Assembly (NCBI RefSeq): GCF_001640805.2
Contig: NC_066850.1
Span: 16,303,036 to 16,367,035 of the forward strand
Source: Lates calcarifer
Lineage: Eukaryota; Chordata; Actinopteri; Centropomidae
Direction: 5' to 3'
DNA length: 64,000 nt
This document shows, piece after piece, positions 1 through 12,205 of the stretch. Position 1 is the first letter of the stretch, and every line of letters begins with the position of its first letter. The translations under genes and the position numbers were made by a program. The notes under the pieces are model-generated. The model worked only from the letters and a program-made list of their open reading frames with translations, did no database searches and was not told where the DNA came from.

Positions 1-145
1 GTGAGTTATTTGGAAAAATGACCAGAATCTCTGTCCATCACATCCATCTGTGCCTCCTCATAGCGCTTGACTCACACCTGTCTATGTCGCAGCTGTGATG
101 CACAAGTCAAACCAGCTAACTAACTAGCTGAAGTTAGTAAAAAAC

Positions 146-430
146 AAATGTCCATGTCTTTGAAAAGGGGAAAAAGGCCCGATGATGAAACAGACAAAGC
201 TGCATTTAGTGGGAAATAGCAGGAGTCCTACTTAAAATATGGCTTTATCCCGACAGGTGACAGAAAAAACGTGGACAGGAAGGACAGAAGCAAGTGTTGA
301 GGGCCACAGCAACAAGTGGAGCTGTACTGAGAACACCGTACTCCGTTGCTAACCGTGTTGCTACGGTTAAGAAGCCTTTGACTGTTGGTGAAGAGCTGCT
401 TCTGCTGCTGCTGCGTTATGGTGAGTTGTA
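146..430 (+). mobile_element. hAT transposase N-terminal fossil (ZBED5/SCAND3-like)
   Basis: The plus strand reads an ATG followed by a basic start (MSMSLKRGKRPDDE), a stop, then QESYLKYGFIPTGD. This resembles the N-terminus of vertebrate hAT-derived ZBED5/SCAND3-type transposases. After a frame change, 310-415 reads RTPYSVANRVATVKKPLTVG followed by EELLL. That matches the conserved segment just after the BED finger in this family (xYxVAxxIAKxKKPxTIGExLIL). The BED zinc-finger cysteines and histidines are not visible, so the copy is internally deleted and carries stops and shifts. It has no intact reading frame and no terminal repeats that I can identify. The family assignment rests on remembered motifs, not a search. 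A second fossil of the same type lies at 60,059-60,745. Confidence 0.6.
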
Positions 431-2330
431 TTTATCAATGCTCTTTACGTGTGTTTGTTTTTATGCCCAATCTATCCTCTATATTCAGATTCCTAAAAAT
501 AGTAATTTATATTGTTTACATAGTTTACTGATTTCCTAAAATATCTGCCCTGGTGATTACCAAGGAATCAGAGCAGGTCCATTACATTTAAATACATTTT
601 AAAATGCATTACTGTTGCTATGTTTACGCCTGGTGTCCACACTAATCTAGAGTTTTCAAGCCACTTAAATTGAGTATTTTGAAAAGGCTGCTGTCCCCAT
701 TTAAGTTTGAAAACTGGGTCCACTTTTATAAAACATCTTCATACACAGATCAGGGATCTGTGACAGTCAGGTAGACAACTTGGACATAGTCTAACTTGGT
801 TACTGGATAATGTCTCAGTTCCTCAGAGCTGAGGGAACCCCTGAAGACTTTTTGGTTTTGGTTAAATGTTAATATAATATTAATCATGCTTTAGTTGCTG
901 TAAATGAAAATACTACATTTCTGTGTAAACATTTACTGTAGCAAATCATCTTGTATACAACATGATGTCTGGTAGATGCGGTTGGTTTAGAGGGTGTGGA
1001 TGCACAGCTGGGTATTAACCTTGTGCATAATATGTGGAGAAACTCCTGATTTCTGTTCGGGGACTAAAGTGCCTTTCCAGGCATTTAGTTCAACCAACCA
1101 CTGCTCATGTCAAAGGAGTTAAGCTGTCACCCACTCACATCTTTCAAATATCAGTCAACCAGCCAAGGGAAAAGCGTAATCCCTTGAGTCCTTGTGTTAG
1201 TACTCAGCTGTGCTACGTCTATGTGTTTCTATTACAGTTAGACTGAAGGACAGTGAAGGACATGATTTCTGAAGGAAAACATATTCAGTGTTGGATTGTG
1301 TAGAGCCTGCTCACACACACATTCATAGGTTAGGTTTTTGTTGGGACTAACAACAAAATCAACGATGCTGCCCAGTTAAGCAGGTCCTATTTAGGATTGA
1401 TATTGATCTATAATGAACATCAGGGACATTTAAAAAGGTCAACTAAATATTGGCAAACCAATCGGTCAACACTTCATCTAGATGTGTAGTGTTTGGATTT
1501 CAGTGGTTATTTGTGCCCTTTGTTTAAAGTCATGGAAACAGCTGAGGTCAACAGTCCAGAAAAACCTGACCCATGTTGTTTTCAAAGTCACATTGCTCAT
1601 CCCCATTCAGCGCCTCATAAACTTCTCACTTAGCCATGCAGCTAATGCGTCATGAGGATAATGTTTTACAAATGACAAATTTCATTTCCATTCCTCAGAG
1701 CAGGTTTTATCCCGTGTTTTATCGTCTGAATTAGGACTGACTTGCCCTCCAACGGACAGTTCAGGCAAGGTAATTACTTGCATTAGCCCCTTTTCACCTA
1801 CTCCGATAGTCAAGATTCATTAAGCTTATCAGTTTATTAAACCACATGTAATTAAGCATTCGGGATCTCCAGGGTCCTGCTTAACAAAAGGAGTATCACC
1901 TGTCCCATTATCAGCTGGTGACATTCGTTGAGCATGGCTCTATATTCTGGCTTAGTTCAAAGAACAGTCAGACAGGGTCACCACCCTCAAACACCTGAAT
2001 TAGTCTCAACTTAGAGAAAACTTTTTTGTGTGTGACCAAAGTTAATTAAAACATTTCCTAAGTTTGATTTTAATTAAAGAAAAATGAGTAGGTCTACTGT
2101 TTTTTACTTGAGGGCAAAGTTTTTATTTTCTGCACTTGACATAAAAACCAAGTGGACAGGGGGAAGTATTACTGACTTGACCCTTGTCTCTCTATTGAAC
2201 CATGCTGGATAGAAGATGAGATGTAAGCTACATTGTGCTTTTTTTTTTCAAATCATCACAGTAAGTCGTTAAGAAGCCAAACTAAAATTCATTGGCCACA
2301 ATAAAACAAACTTCCATGTGTCACAGTTAG
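431..2330. other. Intergenic, no gene seen
   Basis: AT-rich sequence with only short chance reading frames in all six frames. I see no recognisable protein motif, RNA gene or repeat of known type. The stretch at 1030-1250 is open on the plus strand but its product (70 codons) has no family resemblance. Confidence 0.6.
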
Positions 2331-2334
2331 AGCT

Positions 2335-2885
2335 AGGGACACAGGAACAAGGACCCAAATGCAGACACAGGGACAAGTCTTCACAGTTAAGTGATATTTA
2401 ACCCACAAAAGAGCAATGTAAAGAAGACAAACAAATCCAAAAAGGAGACAAAAGGTCCAGTTACCTCTGATCTGACCTGTGTGAGTAATTATATCCATGG
2501 TGTATGACCAAGGAAGGATTAAAATTAGTCTTGTGAGATGTTTTGGGACCAGTAAGACCAGAAGATGGCAAAGCAGTGGTGGTCATAGTTTCCTGTTCCT
2601 TGCACATTTGTGCATTTGTTTGTCTGTGTGGAGTTTGTATCTTCTCCTTCTTTCTGGGTACTCTGGCTTCCTCCCACAGTCCAAACACATGCAGGTTAAC
2701 TGGTGACTCTAAATTGCCTGTAGGTGTGAATGTGAGTGTGAATGGTTGGTTGTCTATATATGTTGGCCCTGTGTTGGGCTGGCAGTCTGTCCAGGGTGTA
2801 TCCCACCTCTTGCCCAATGTCAACTGAGATCAGCCCCAGCCCCTCCACAACCCTTAAGGATAAGAGTTATAGATAATGGATGGGT
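2335..2885 (+). mobile_element. tRNA-headed teleost SINE-like repeat, 3' two thirds, plus flanking repeat tail
   Basis: From about 2622 the sequence carries the block common in fish genomes: GTGTGGAGTTTG, then a GGGTACTCTGGCTTCCTCCC segment, ACATGCAGGTTAA, GGTGACTCTAAATTGCC, TGTGAATGTGAGTGTGAATGG, and an ending related to ATAATGGATGG at 2875. The same blocks recur at 35,672-35,925, and the head of the family appears at 11,491-11,660. The tRNA-like head is missing here. Positions 2335-2480 (GGACCCAAATGCAGACACAGG) look like the tail of a different fish repeat. I believe this is a V-SINE/Mermaid-type family, but the exact name is from memory and unchecked. Confidence 0.6.
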
Positions 2886-4365
2886 GGATATTTGGACATA
2901 AATTTGACCATTACATAAGCAAAGACACATTGACATACACAGTGCTCTTAGGGATAAATTGGACACATAGGACACAATGTACTCCTGCCTGTTGTGTTCC
3001 TTCTTAGTATGGCTGTCAGAGCACTTGTCCTTTCTGGAAGCTAATCAGCTGAACCACAGTGGCAGCTGGCATAATGATATTGCTCTAACAGATGATTCAT
3101 GGCTTTATATGTTTTAACTTGAATTGTAGATTTAGTTAATTCACTTGTACACTTATATACGTGATAAAAGTAATATAACCAGTGCATGCAAGAAATGCAA
3201 AATCTTAAGCATTGTGCTTTATTAAAAATTGAGTAAAAGGAAATTAATGCTGTAATGTATGTTAGATTGATCCAAAAGTCTCTCCAAGGATACTGGTCAC
3301 CCCATTTCCTGTCCTGCCTGTGGCTGCAGGGCCTCTTCCTGCTCAAAGTGCCATAAAGTGATTGGTTGTGTTATCAGCTGAAGTGGGCTGGTGCTGGGCC
3401 TGAGGCGCTGCAGGCCTCTTTGTTTCATTAGCATCATTTGATTACTAGCGTCTGAGTGCTGAGTATCTCTGGCATCATGCTCACAATTGAAAGCGTCCGT
3501 CTGTGTGTGAGTGGGATGATAGTGGTAGGAATGTGACTCAGAAATATCTCCGGCGTGCATCACATCCTGCCAGTGTCGGAGGGAAAGCTCCTATCTGCAA
3601 AATGTCAGCTTTTAAGGCGCGAAGGGAAACAGCACTGTGTGTTTATCAGTTTATCCAGTGAGGGGTTGAGAGAGCTGTTGGAGTGCAGAGGTCATCAACT
3701 TTGTAAGAGAATTTAATAGCTCAGTTAAAATGAAAACATGGCAATCACCCAAACTTGAGTTACAGGGATGTGACTCATCAGTGACATAATACAGTAGTAG
3801 AGAACATTCAGATTCAGGCCTGCATGAATGAGCACTCACCACAAGTATACACACTCATTTTTCTATTAGTAATTTCAGGGGGACCAGTCACCAGTCACAC
3901 CACGTTCATGGTACTGGATTGCCCACTCCAGGTGGGAAGAGAATTGCTACCCCAAATAAAGAAGTGAGTTTAGTGAGTACTCAGACTCCTTCACTTTTTG
4001 CACACTTTATTGTGTAGTAGATTTAATTGTAAATTATTTTGCAAATTAAATGTATAAATACAGTGTGCACAAGGTGAAGGAATCGGATTACTTTCGCAAA
4101 CCACTGTATCTTGGGATCTTGTTCATGAGTAAAGGTATGGTGGTGGCGAGAGACCAACAGACTGATAAGTATGGTGTAAGAAGTAATGTGGTTTTGGAGC
4201 AAATTGTTGTGGTGAAGAGGCATCTGAGCCTGAAAGTGAAATTGGATTTAATAGTCAGTCTGTGTTCCAACCTCCACCCTATGGCCATGAGCCCAAGCTA
4301 CTGACCACAAGAATGAGACTGTAGATACTAGCAGGGTGTCTAGGCTCACTCTTAGAGATGAAATG
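2886..4365. other. Intergenic, no gene seen
   Basis: No coding exon, RNA gene or named repeat is recognisable. The overlapping open frames on both strands near 3300-3560 and 4020-4300 give low-complexity or unfamiliar products and are probably chance. 3297-3560 is less AT-rich than its surroundings and could be conserved non-coding sequence, which cannot be judged without an alignment. Confidence 0.5.
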
Positions 4366-4383
4366 AGGATCTTAGACATCTAA

Positions 4384-4640
4384 GTGGAGCTCAGAGTAGA
4401 TCTGCTGGGGGTTTTTTGTATTGAAAGGAGTCCGTTTGGACATCTGATGAGGGAACCTCCTGGATGCCACCCTCGTGAGGTTTCCTTGGCAGGTCCAACA
4501 TGGAGGACAAGACCAAAAACATGCCAGAGGGATTACATCACCCATCTGGCATGCAAATGTTGTGAGATCCTCCAGAAGGAGCTGCAGGATGTGACATATT
4601 CACATGAATGGCACCAGTCCATTAATGCAACTTGAGGGGA
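4384..4640 (+). mobile_element. LINE-derived fragment (C-terminal ORF region)
   Basis: The open plus-strand frame contains IERSPFGHLMREPPGCHPRE followed by VSLAGPTWRTRPKTCQRDYI. This aligns by eye with the peptide repeatedly found at the C-terminus of fish non-LTR retrotransposon ORFs: IERSQLRWLGHLVRMPPGRL, then GRRPRGRPRTRWRDYV, then LAWERLGIPPEELEEV. Substitutions such as RW to PF and loss of the arginine-rich core show it is decayed. It is a short isolated fragment without the reverse transcriptase domain. The clade of the parent LINE is not determined. Confidence 0.6.
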
Positions 4641-5323
4641 CAACACAAAGGCAACGTCCAGCAAAAAAGAAAGGGTTGTCTGCCAGAATACCAGAATACT
4701 TTATAATGTGAATGTCTTCTCTTTACCTCATGATCATGAGATTAGTGTAGGCATCATCAACTTTTTTAGGTTCTAAAAAATGTCCCACAAGCCTTCAAAC
4801 TTATTCATCTGTCAATCAAACTGGATCTCCTGAATCATATGTCATTCCTCTCATGTGCACCTGAAGCAGTGTGCCCACACAAACCCAGCCCTTGCATTTT
4901 TTAAGGCAGGGCTGCTCTCTGTCTCAGTACTAACAGTTAGTCCACTGGCAGGATGACACTAACCCAGATAAACTGCAGCAAAATGGGAGGATGGATGATA
5001 ACTGGAGGAGCTTGTTTCCTTAATCACTGATTCTGACCGTCTTAATTCTAAACCCGGACCGTAACCATAGCCAAAACAGACATGAGAAGCAGACCCCACC
5101 ACAAAAAAGTCTTTTATTCAGTCCTTTCTAATACCGGGTGAGGTTGCTAGGAGATTTCTGATGTAGCTGCAAAACCTCTATAAACTGAATAAACATTGGT
5201 TTTTGAGAGGTGAGGGAGGTGGCACAACTGGTCATGTATTTGGTGTGAAAGTCACAAATTTAGGAAGGATCACAAATAGCAGCTTGTAGTACAGCAACTT
5301 TAGAAAAGCTAATGGACGCACTT

Positions 5324-5324
<1 letters not shown>
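4641..5324. other. Intergenic, no gene seen
   Basis: No reading frame of note and no recognisable RNA gene or named repeat. Confidence 0.5.

Positions 5325-5368
<44 letters not shown>
5325..5368. repeat. (CA)n microsatellite
   Basis: Perfect CA dinucleotide run of about 22 units. It lies in non-coding DNA and is likely polymorphic. Confidence 0.98.
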
Positions 5369-5370
<2 letters not shown>

Positions 5371-5404
5371 CTAACTCTTTCAAAAATGTCTTTGCAAGGG
5401 ATCT

Positions 5405-5640
5405 AAAAGGACTGAACAAACAAGATACGACATGTTAACTGGAGAGTATTAGGTGAGTTTGTTACCTTTGGACAGAGTCAGGCTAGCTGTTTCCCCCTGC
5501 TTCCAGTTTCTATGCCAAGCTACGCTAATTGGGCTCTGTGTGTAGCTTCATACTCACATATATATTTGAGAGTGATATATCTTCACATTATCTTCACCCA
5601 AAATGTCAGGCTGCTCCATTAAAAATAAAATGATGAACCA
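5405..5640. mobile_element. Abundant percomorph-type interspersed repeat, diverged copy
   Basis: Contains the ordered words TTACCTTTGGACAGAG, AGGCTAGCTGTTTCCCCCTG, CTTCCAGTTTCTATGC and GTAGCTTCATACTCA, then a tail related to CAAAATGTC. I recognise this string as a very common non-coding element in percomorph genomes, seen in either orientation. No terminal repeats, internal promoter or ORF are visible. Its class (SINE or non-autonomous DNA element) is not certain. Confidence 0.55.
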
Positions 5641-8600
5641 GTTTTGTTGAGAAATGATCAAGCATAAAAATCTAGTAAAGTTTTAATGTGGCTCTTTCAT
5701 TAGTATGTGATTTAGGTCGATTAAATAGATATAATTTAATCTTAAACACATGCACAGTGCAGCTTTGTGATGTCTGACAAAACAGACTGCTGAGGTCAGA
5801 GCCGGAAATAATGGGAAGGAAAGCAAAAATTGAAAAAAAGACAGGCTGTGTGTGTATGTGTGTGTGTGTATATATGTATAACTGACTAAAGTGTAGTACA
5901 ATCCTCCCCTCCTCCTTAGACGCACTGCACGGGGAGCATGTCCATCCTTTCCAGCAGAATTCTCAAGCAGACATAGTTGAAGTATTTAAAGCGGCAGCAG
6001 GCCTGCGCTACATCCATCAAGCTGCCAGAGAGGGTAGATACAGCAGCTACGCACGCAGCTCGTAGGCAGCCGGTGTTTTACACACTGAAGCTGTGCCAGG
6101 CCGGCAAGTGACTCCAGAGCGAGGAAATAAGACTCTCATAGTGCAGATAGAGAGAGACTCACACAGTGACCTTTGAGGGATGTAGATGCAGAGAAGCAGG
6201 TGAGTTGGAGAGGGATGTAAGATTTGAGACAGTTGTGGGCTGTGCATCAGGACAATGTTGAAATATATAAAACTTAAAGTATATAGTGGAGTAGACTAGG
6301 AGATGTGTATCTTTCTACAGAGGTAAATGTATCTTAGACATTTACTTTCTCTCTGTCTCTTTTCAAAACACAACATCCAGCTTCATCATTATTCAGTATC
6401 TCCTCTCCTCATCCAAGACTCTTAATATGCAGAGGAAATATTGCTGTTGCAGCTCTTAGGCCTTTATAGTTTCAAATAGAGCTTGGCCAATATATCATTA
6501 GCTTTTTGCATCTATATATTGCCATATATCTCTGATACTATTACTTTGTATCTGTAACACTATTACATAGTGTCAGAGCTTTGCCTCAATTTTAATAAAC
6601 CAAAGAGAATTCTGATCAAAAATCAGTCATATTGTGTTTATGTTAAAACATTATACTGGATTATATGTCATTATCGGAGTGTGAAAGCTCTGAAATTGGA
6701 AATGAGTGTTGGCTTCACAAATCCAGTATTGCTGGGGTTCTAGTTTATAATGCAAATGAATACAGGGTTTTTCCCTTGGTTTCTGGAGGGGTTAGGCACT
6801 GTGGTAGTGTGAAGGTGGTGGTGTTGATGGGGGTTATTTGGCTGGGAGGTTTCAGGGTCGTCCCCCTAAGAAAATTATATGATATTGTATGTATCTAGTT
6901 ATGTAACAAAGAACTATGCATTTTCACAGCATTTTTGAGCCATTATCAGTGCAATATTATTATTATTATTGTTTAAAAAAAAAAAAAAACAAGTTTGTTG
7001 TTATTCACAGCACACTCAGACATTAGAAAGAAAGAAAGCAAGCTAATAATCTCACTGATGAAGTAAGCGCTATGTCCTCAAGTAATTCTTCACATTGTCG
7101 TATGTTATCACACCATGTGCCATACAAAATGGTGAATTGAATTGAACTATTGAACTATTTCCTCTGTGGCAGTAAAACATACTGCACACTCAGAAACCTG
7201 TGCAGGTTAAACTGGGCTAACAAAACCCATTTAGGCCTGACAAACACTAAAATACTCACTGTAAAGGGATTTTAAAATGCTCATTAGCAACATTAAGGCT
7301 ACAAACAGCCCATGGTGCAACACTGAGTGTAGTTACACTGATACTGTCTCAGTTCGAGACAAATATCTTATGTGATGGATGTGTAATTGTCTAGTCAAAT
7401 GACAGACGACCTCCAATTTTTAAAATCTAATTTCCAGAAAAAATATTGGATTATATTCAGGCCAATACAATATCTTTTCACAACTGTAGAGAGCTGTCAG
7501 CATTGTTTTTTCCATCCATTCATTCAGCTTAGGTACCTGGCACCGGTATGGAAAACCTTTTAATAGATAGGGAAGGTTTCGAATCTAACTCAATATCAGA
7601 TCCACTTATAGCATATGAATCCTTTCGAACCCCTTACCAAATTGATTTATGTTCAACTAAAAATAAGTAGACCTCAAAGATTTAATTTGTAGTCAACTTT
7701 TGCTGACTGAGAAGAAGACTAAGAGGCCTGATTAATGTTAATAAGCTGTAGCTAAAACCTTAAAATGAGATGATCAATGGCACGTTGGTGGAGATGTACA
7801 GATGTAGTCTTCAATTAGCACTATTAAGCTGACGAGCTTAAATTAATGATAATGAAATTTAATTGGAAGATTCTGAATCCTGAAATTGAAATGATGCAAT
7901 TAGACAGACCATTTCAGTAGAGAAGACTCACCACGCCGTCGCTCTTGGTGAGTACAAATGTGGTTGTAGAGTTGTGTTGCTGTGATTGAAGTACAATAGC
8001 GACATTAACCAGATAATAGTCCAAATTGATTTTGCATCATATCCACACCCCATGTTCAAGCAGCTCCAGCTCATTTTATCTGCTCTCTTTTTCTAAAAAG
8101 TACATCAAATTTAGACTGAGCATGTTATAGCACGCGTGGACAACATGGAAACCTAAGGTGCACGGTGCAAAACAACGCAGACATACCACGGCAGCTCCTG
8201 CATTCATTCCACATCCCCAAAGTGTCAGGAGTTGCTTGGCAACAGGCACAGAGGTGAATCGCAGTGCTAAAATGGTGGCATCTCAAAAGCAGAAAAACAA
8301 ACCTCTCTGCACGCAGTGATAACTCTGCTCTGAAGGATTTTGAAAGAAGAAAAAACAGTAATACAAAGTAGCTGCCAACTGCTGAGGTAGTTTTCACTCT
8401 AAATGCTGCAAAGATTGCTCTGGCATTTGAGAGAAAATGAAAAATGAATGAAGGAGAATTAGTTTTTTTTTAATCAGAATCTGGAAACATGTATTTTGGC
8501 TGGAGCGCAGGCTTCTTGGTGGAGGCTGTTTCAGATCTGCCCTTCATTTATTTATGAGAACAGCTTGAGAGTTTTGAATATATTAACCAAGTCAGGGTTT

Positions 8601-10553
8601 TTGAAACATGATACATTTATAAAGAGGCGGAGTGAAGCCATTGTCTTGCAAGCCACAAGGAAATCTCAAGTGCTGGCAGTGAAGTTCCCTATTAACACAA
8701 AATCTAAACTTTACCTTCTGCCTAAAATCTTTGCATTGTATGAGCTAGGTCCAAAAGTTCTATCTATTGTTGCTCACAAAAACACAGCATGTATTCTTGG
8801 TCTAGCAAACAAATGCATAACTTCCTCATTAAACATTTGTGAAGTTGAGTTTTTGGATTATTTAAAACCTGTATTGTTTACATCCATGTTTATCTGGTGC
8901 AGTCTTCTTCTCTCCTTGCTTTGCTGGCTCATTGTGTCACCTGTGTGTGCACACATGTCCATCCCTCTGCATGCATGAACCCACCCATAAAACAAATGAC
9001 CCCATAGTGCTACTAGTAGTTAGAAACTCCACAGTGAATCTTTAGGAAGGCAAATTTTGTGCTGACAACCAGTTTTGGCAGTAACGCGCTGCAAATTCCC
9101 AAGTACATTAATTGTTTTTTTTTGTTGAAATGAGTTTTGCAGATCAAGTAATCATCAGTTAGTTATGTTTTCAAATAAGAAATCTGTTACTGTTAAAACC
9201 AATCTGAAAATGCATTCACACTGTCTGTTTCTTTGCTACCACTTAGCGATTGTGTGCAAGTGGAGGGTATCCCATTCTACAGTGCACAAGTGTAGCTCAG
9301 CTAGCGAGATGGCAGAGAGGACAGCATTTCCAATGTTTGAAATATTCGCATTGTTTTGAATTCAGTCAGTTTGAATTTGTGTTGCTCTAGGCTCTAATGG
9401 CAAAGTTCGATTTTTTGATAGTTAGTTCAAGTCAAAGTAGGTCCTGGTTTTTATAGCCCAAAGTGAATTTTCCCTCATCTTTTTCATATGAAGTTGAACA
9501 GTGGATCATTTGTAGAGAGATCTTTTTATTTGCCACAAACAGCCAATACAATATCAGCTGTCAGCTGCAGCTTATAATTGTTTTTGTTTAAAGATACCCA
9601 TCATCATCTACTGCCTGCTTTCAAACAGTCAAAACCTAATATTCAGTTTATCATCATGTACGACCAAGAAAGCACCAAATTCTGAAAAGAACTTTACTAA
9701 TTGACTACCTGATGTAAAATGAGCATTTTCTATTGATATGTTAACTTTGGTAACTTAATGTAATTCCTAGCTTAGTGCTATCCATCTTCAACCTGAACAG
9801 AGGTCGAAATCAGCCAGGGCAGAAAACATGTATATTTTGGTTTTCAAGTTGAGTCTAGAATAGTTAAGTAAACTGATCAAGCCTAGATAAGTGGTTAAAC
9901 ATTTTCCCATTTCCTTTGACTAAAAAATCACATATTTTGATTATTTTGTATTGACTTACTCCCACAGAATTAAAATATTCCCATCACAGAACATTAAAAG
10001 CAAGGTTTCTGAGTTCTTTTCTACTCAAGCTGACAATCTGAGAAAAAAAATGTTGAAGTCAAAGTGAAGCTACTTTATGCTTTTAATTAAAAAAAAAAAA
10101 AAAAAAACGGTCTTTATCTTGCATCCATGGAGACCGTGACATATTGAATTTGAGTTGTTAACCTTTAGCTGAAGGTGCCAAGATGTTCTCTCACAGCACA
10201 AAGATTCGTCCTTGGAGCCTTCAGCAGAACTTCAGCCATAGAAAATGCTGTCTTTTCATCTCATCTCCAGTGAGCTACTGAATGGAAGTCCCTCCAGTCA
10301 TCCTCCCATGCAAATATACACTCACAGTGTGAATTTGACATTTTGAAGCCAAATGGCTCCTGGCAGATTTGGTGGAAGACTGGCAGAGAACACTGGACAA
10401 AATAGCTGTCCTCTGCTGCTGCTGGAAATGACGAATGAGACACTCAAAAATTTGAACTGGGCTGATCAATCAGATAAAGGACAGTGTCATTTATCATAAT
10501 TTGTCTTTCAAAGGGGGGAAATATCATTCAACACTTCATCTGACCACCTCCTC

Positions 10554-10593
<40 letters not shown>

Positions 10594-11490
10594 TGTTAAT
10601 ACCAGCTGATTGAACAATCGTGTATTTAAGGCATGATCATAATGATGAAATAACTAAAAAATGACACAGTTCAGGGCGTAATCATCTAAATATATCAACA
10701 TCACCAGTGCCTCTCATACCTGAACTCTTTTGTGGAAGATCTGTGTTGAAGCCTATCACTGAGTGCATAACATTTCTCCTTTTTGCTAACCCGATGGGAG
10801 TCATTACTGTGGATTGACATATGGGTAAGCTATGCGTCAGGAGGAGGCCATCTGGCATAATGTTTGTTGGCAAGCGCTCACATTTACTGCATACAAGATG
10901 TTTTTTATAGCCTGGGAAACTCTTGTGAGGACAGATATTTTTCACTGTTGCTGCTTCACTCCACTTGTACCTGCTTTGCATGAGGTCACTGCTCTCCATT
11001 TGATACTTTGTGAACTTAGCAAAGGACTTGCTTGTCCAATCCCAGGCAAAATTATATTCTCACTAATCATAATAGAAATTATAGATATCCATAATTATTA
11101 CTAGAAAAATTGTATTTAAAGACATCTACAACTTTGATGGTATCAAGTTTATGAATGAATTAATGATGAATTAAATATATCTAAAAATCCCTTAAAAAGG
11201 GCATTTTAATATTTTATAGTTAGACAGGATATACTGTATTTTGCAGGTACCTTAATACAATTTTTACAGGTAAAAAAAAAATTTAAAAAATCAGGTATCC
11301 ACAATACTTATCCACTTTTGCTAGTCCTGAATAAAAACCCTTAGTATTCAGTAAAGATTACATTTCAAAAATGTGCATACAGTTGCTGATATAATTCAAA
11401 TTATCATGGCAATGATTTGCATCCATACCCAAACAGTTATCAAAAAGTACCTAGTACCAAAATCGCCAGTAGTAGACATGATTTGCATTA
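5641..11490. other. Intergenic stretch with simple repeats, no gene supported
   Basis: No coding gene can be supported. Contents noted: a slightly CpG-richer block with a donor-like end at 5930-6201; the motif (TATT)n plus an A-run at 6955-6990; AT-rich repeats resembling the fish 'ATATATTGC' family near 6480-6540; a 48-nt exon-like block at 7932-7979 (minus); a 160-codon open frame from 8496 with no recognisable product and no ATG start; an A19 run at 10,089-10,107; and (TA)n at 10,553-10,593. Confidence 0.55.
10553..10593. repeat. (TA)n microsatellite
   Basis: Nearly perfect TA run interrupted by one C at about 10,581. Confidence 0.97.
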
Positions 11491-11660
11491 GGGCGGCACG
11501 GTGTGCAGTGGTTAGCACAGCAAGAAGGCTCCAGGCTCGAGCCCTGCTACGGTTTTCTGTGTGGAGTTTGCATGTTCTCACTGTGCCTGTGTGGGTTTTC
11601 TGCAGGTACTTTAGCTTCTTTGTACAGGGTGTAATCCCCTCCCCAAATGGCCGTTAACGG
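11491..11660 (+). mobile_element. tRNA-headed SINE-like repeat, 5' half
   Basis: Begins GGGCGGCACGGTGTGCAGTG, continues GTTAGCAC, and has a box B-like GGCTCGAGCCC at 11,534-11,544. This is the RNA polymerase III A-box/B-box layout of a tRNA-derived SINE head. It then runs into TGTGTGGAGTTTGCATGTTC, the same block as the copies at 2.6 kb and 35.7 kb. The middle is deleted: after 11,610 it jumps to a degenerate end (GTTAACGGATAAGCTG). The box B mismatches suggest it is inactive. Confidence 0.65.
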
Positions 11661-11879
11661 ATAAGCTGTATACATAATACATGAATGGTAAAAGACAATA
11701 CAGGCATTTATTGAGTCTCTCTCAAGCCAGTTTAAGTGACAATCATTAACAAAAGCTACTCACTGAGAGAAACGAACCAAGGCTGTACTGGCTATGTCTG
11801 TTTGTTAACACAGCTGTGTAAATGTATTGTAATGTTTCCCAGTGTTTTATGATTTGTACATTAAAAAAGAAGGAATAAA
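11661..11879. other. Intergenic, no gene seen
   Basis: Short AT-rich spacer between two repeats; nothing recognisable. Confidence 0.5.
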
Positions 11880-12205
11880 AGTTGTAAATGAAGTGTTGAG
11901 ATCAGTAGTCCCCATCCATTGTGCTACTGGCATATTCTGTTTTGCTGCATCATTGCAGAATTCACATAATTTAAACTGAGATAACAGCAGAGTGTAAGCT
12001 CAGTTATTTTTTAATGACATCATAAAATACAACACGACTACTTTTGCAATCAAGTCTGTTTCTAATTATGAGGGTGGTGCATTTGTTGTTAATAGTGAGT
12101 AGAGAGTGATGTAACCATCCCTCTGATCTCATTTTCTGATGGCACAGACGTTGTGGTAATAGTTGCAGGGCAGTTGACCTCTTTGAAGACTGAAGAAACA
12201 TGTCA
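11880..12205. repeat. Dispersed repeat, copy 1 (partner at 35.4 kb)
   Basis: Shares ordered, diverged blocks with 35,372-35,650. In this copy they are GCATTTGTTGTTAATAGTGA, TAACCATCC, TCTCATTTTCTGATGGCA, GTTGTGGTAATAGTTG, AAACATGTCAATTAAAGACT and TATTTAG. Both copies lie within a few hundred bases of a SINE-like copy. No coding capacity. The family is unnamed here. Confidence 0.5.

Noticed and set aside
8496..8978. 160-codon plus-strand open frame
   Set aside because: No ATG at its start (TTG), no recognisable domain, composition like the flanking non-coding DNA.
11491..11560. A functional tRNA gene at the SINE head
   Set aside because: A- and B-box-like words are present but no cloverleaf with acceptor stem and anticodon arm can be folded by eye; it is a degenerate SINE promoter.
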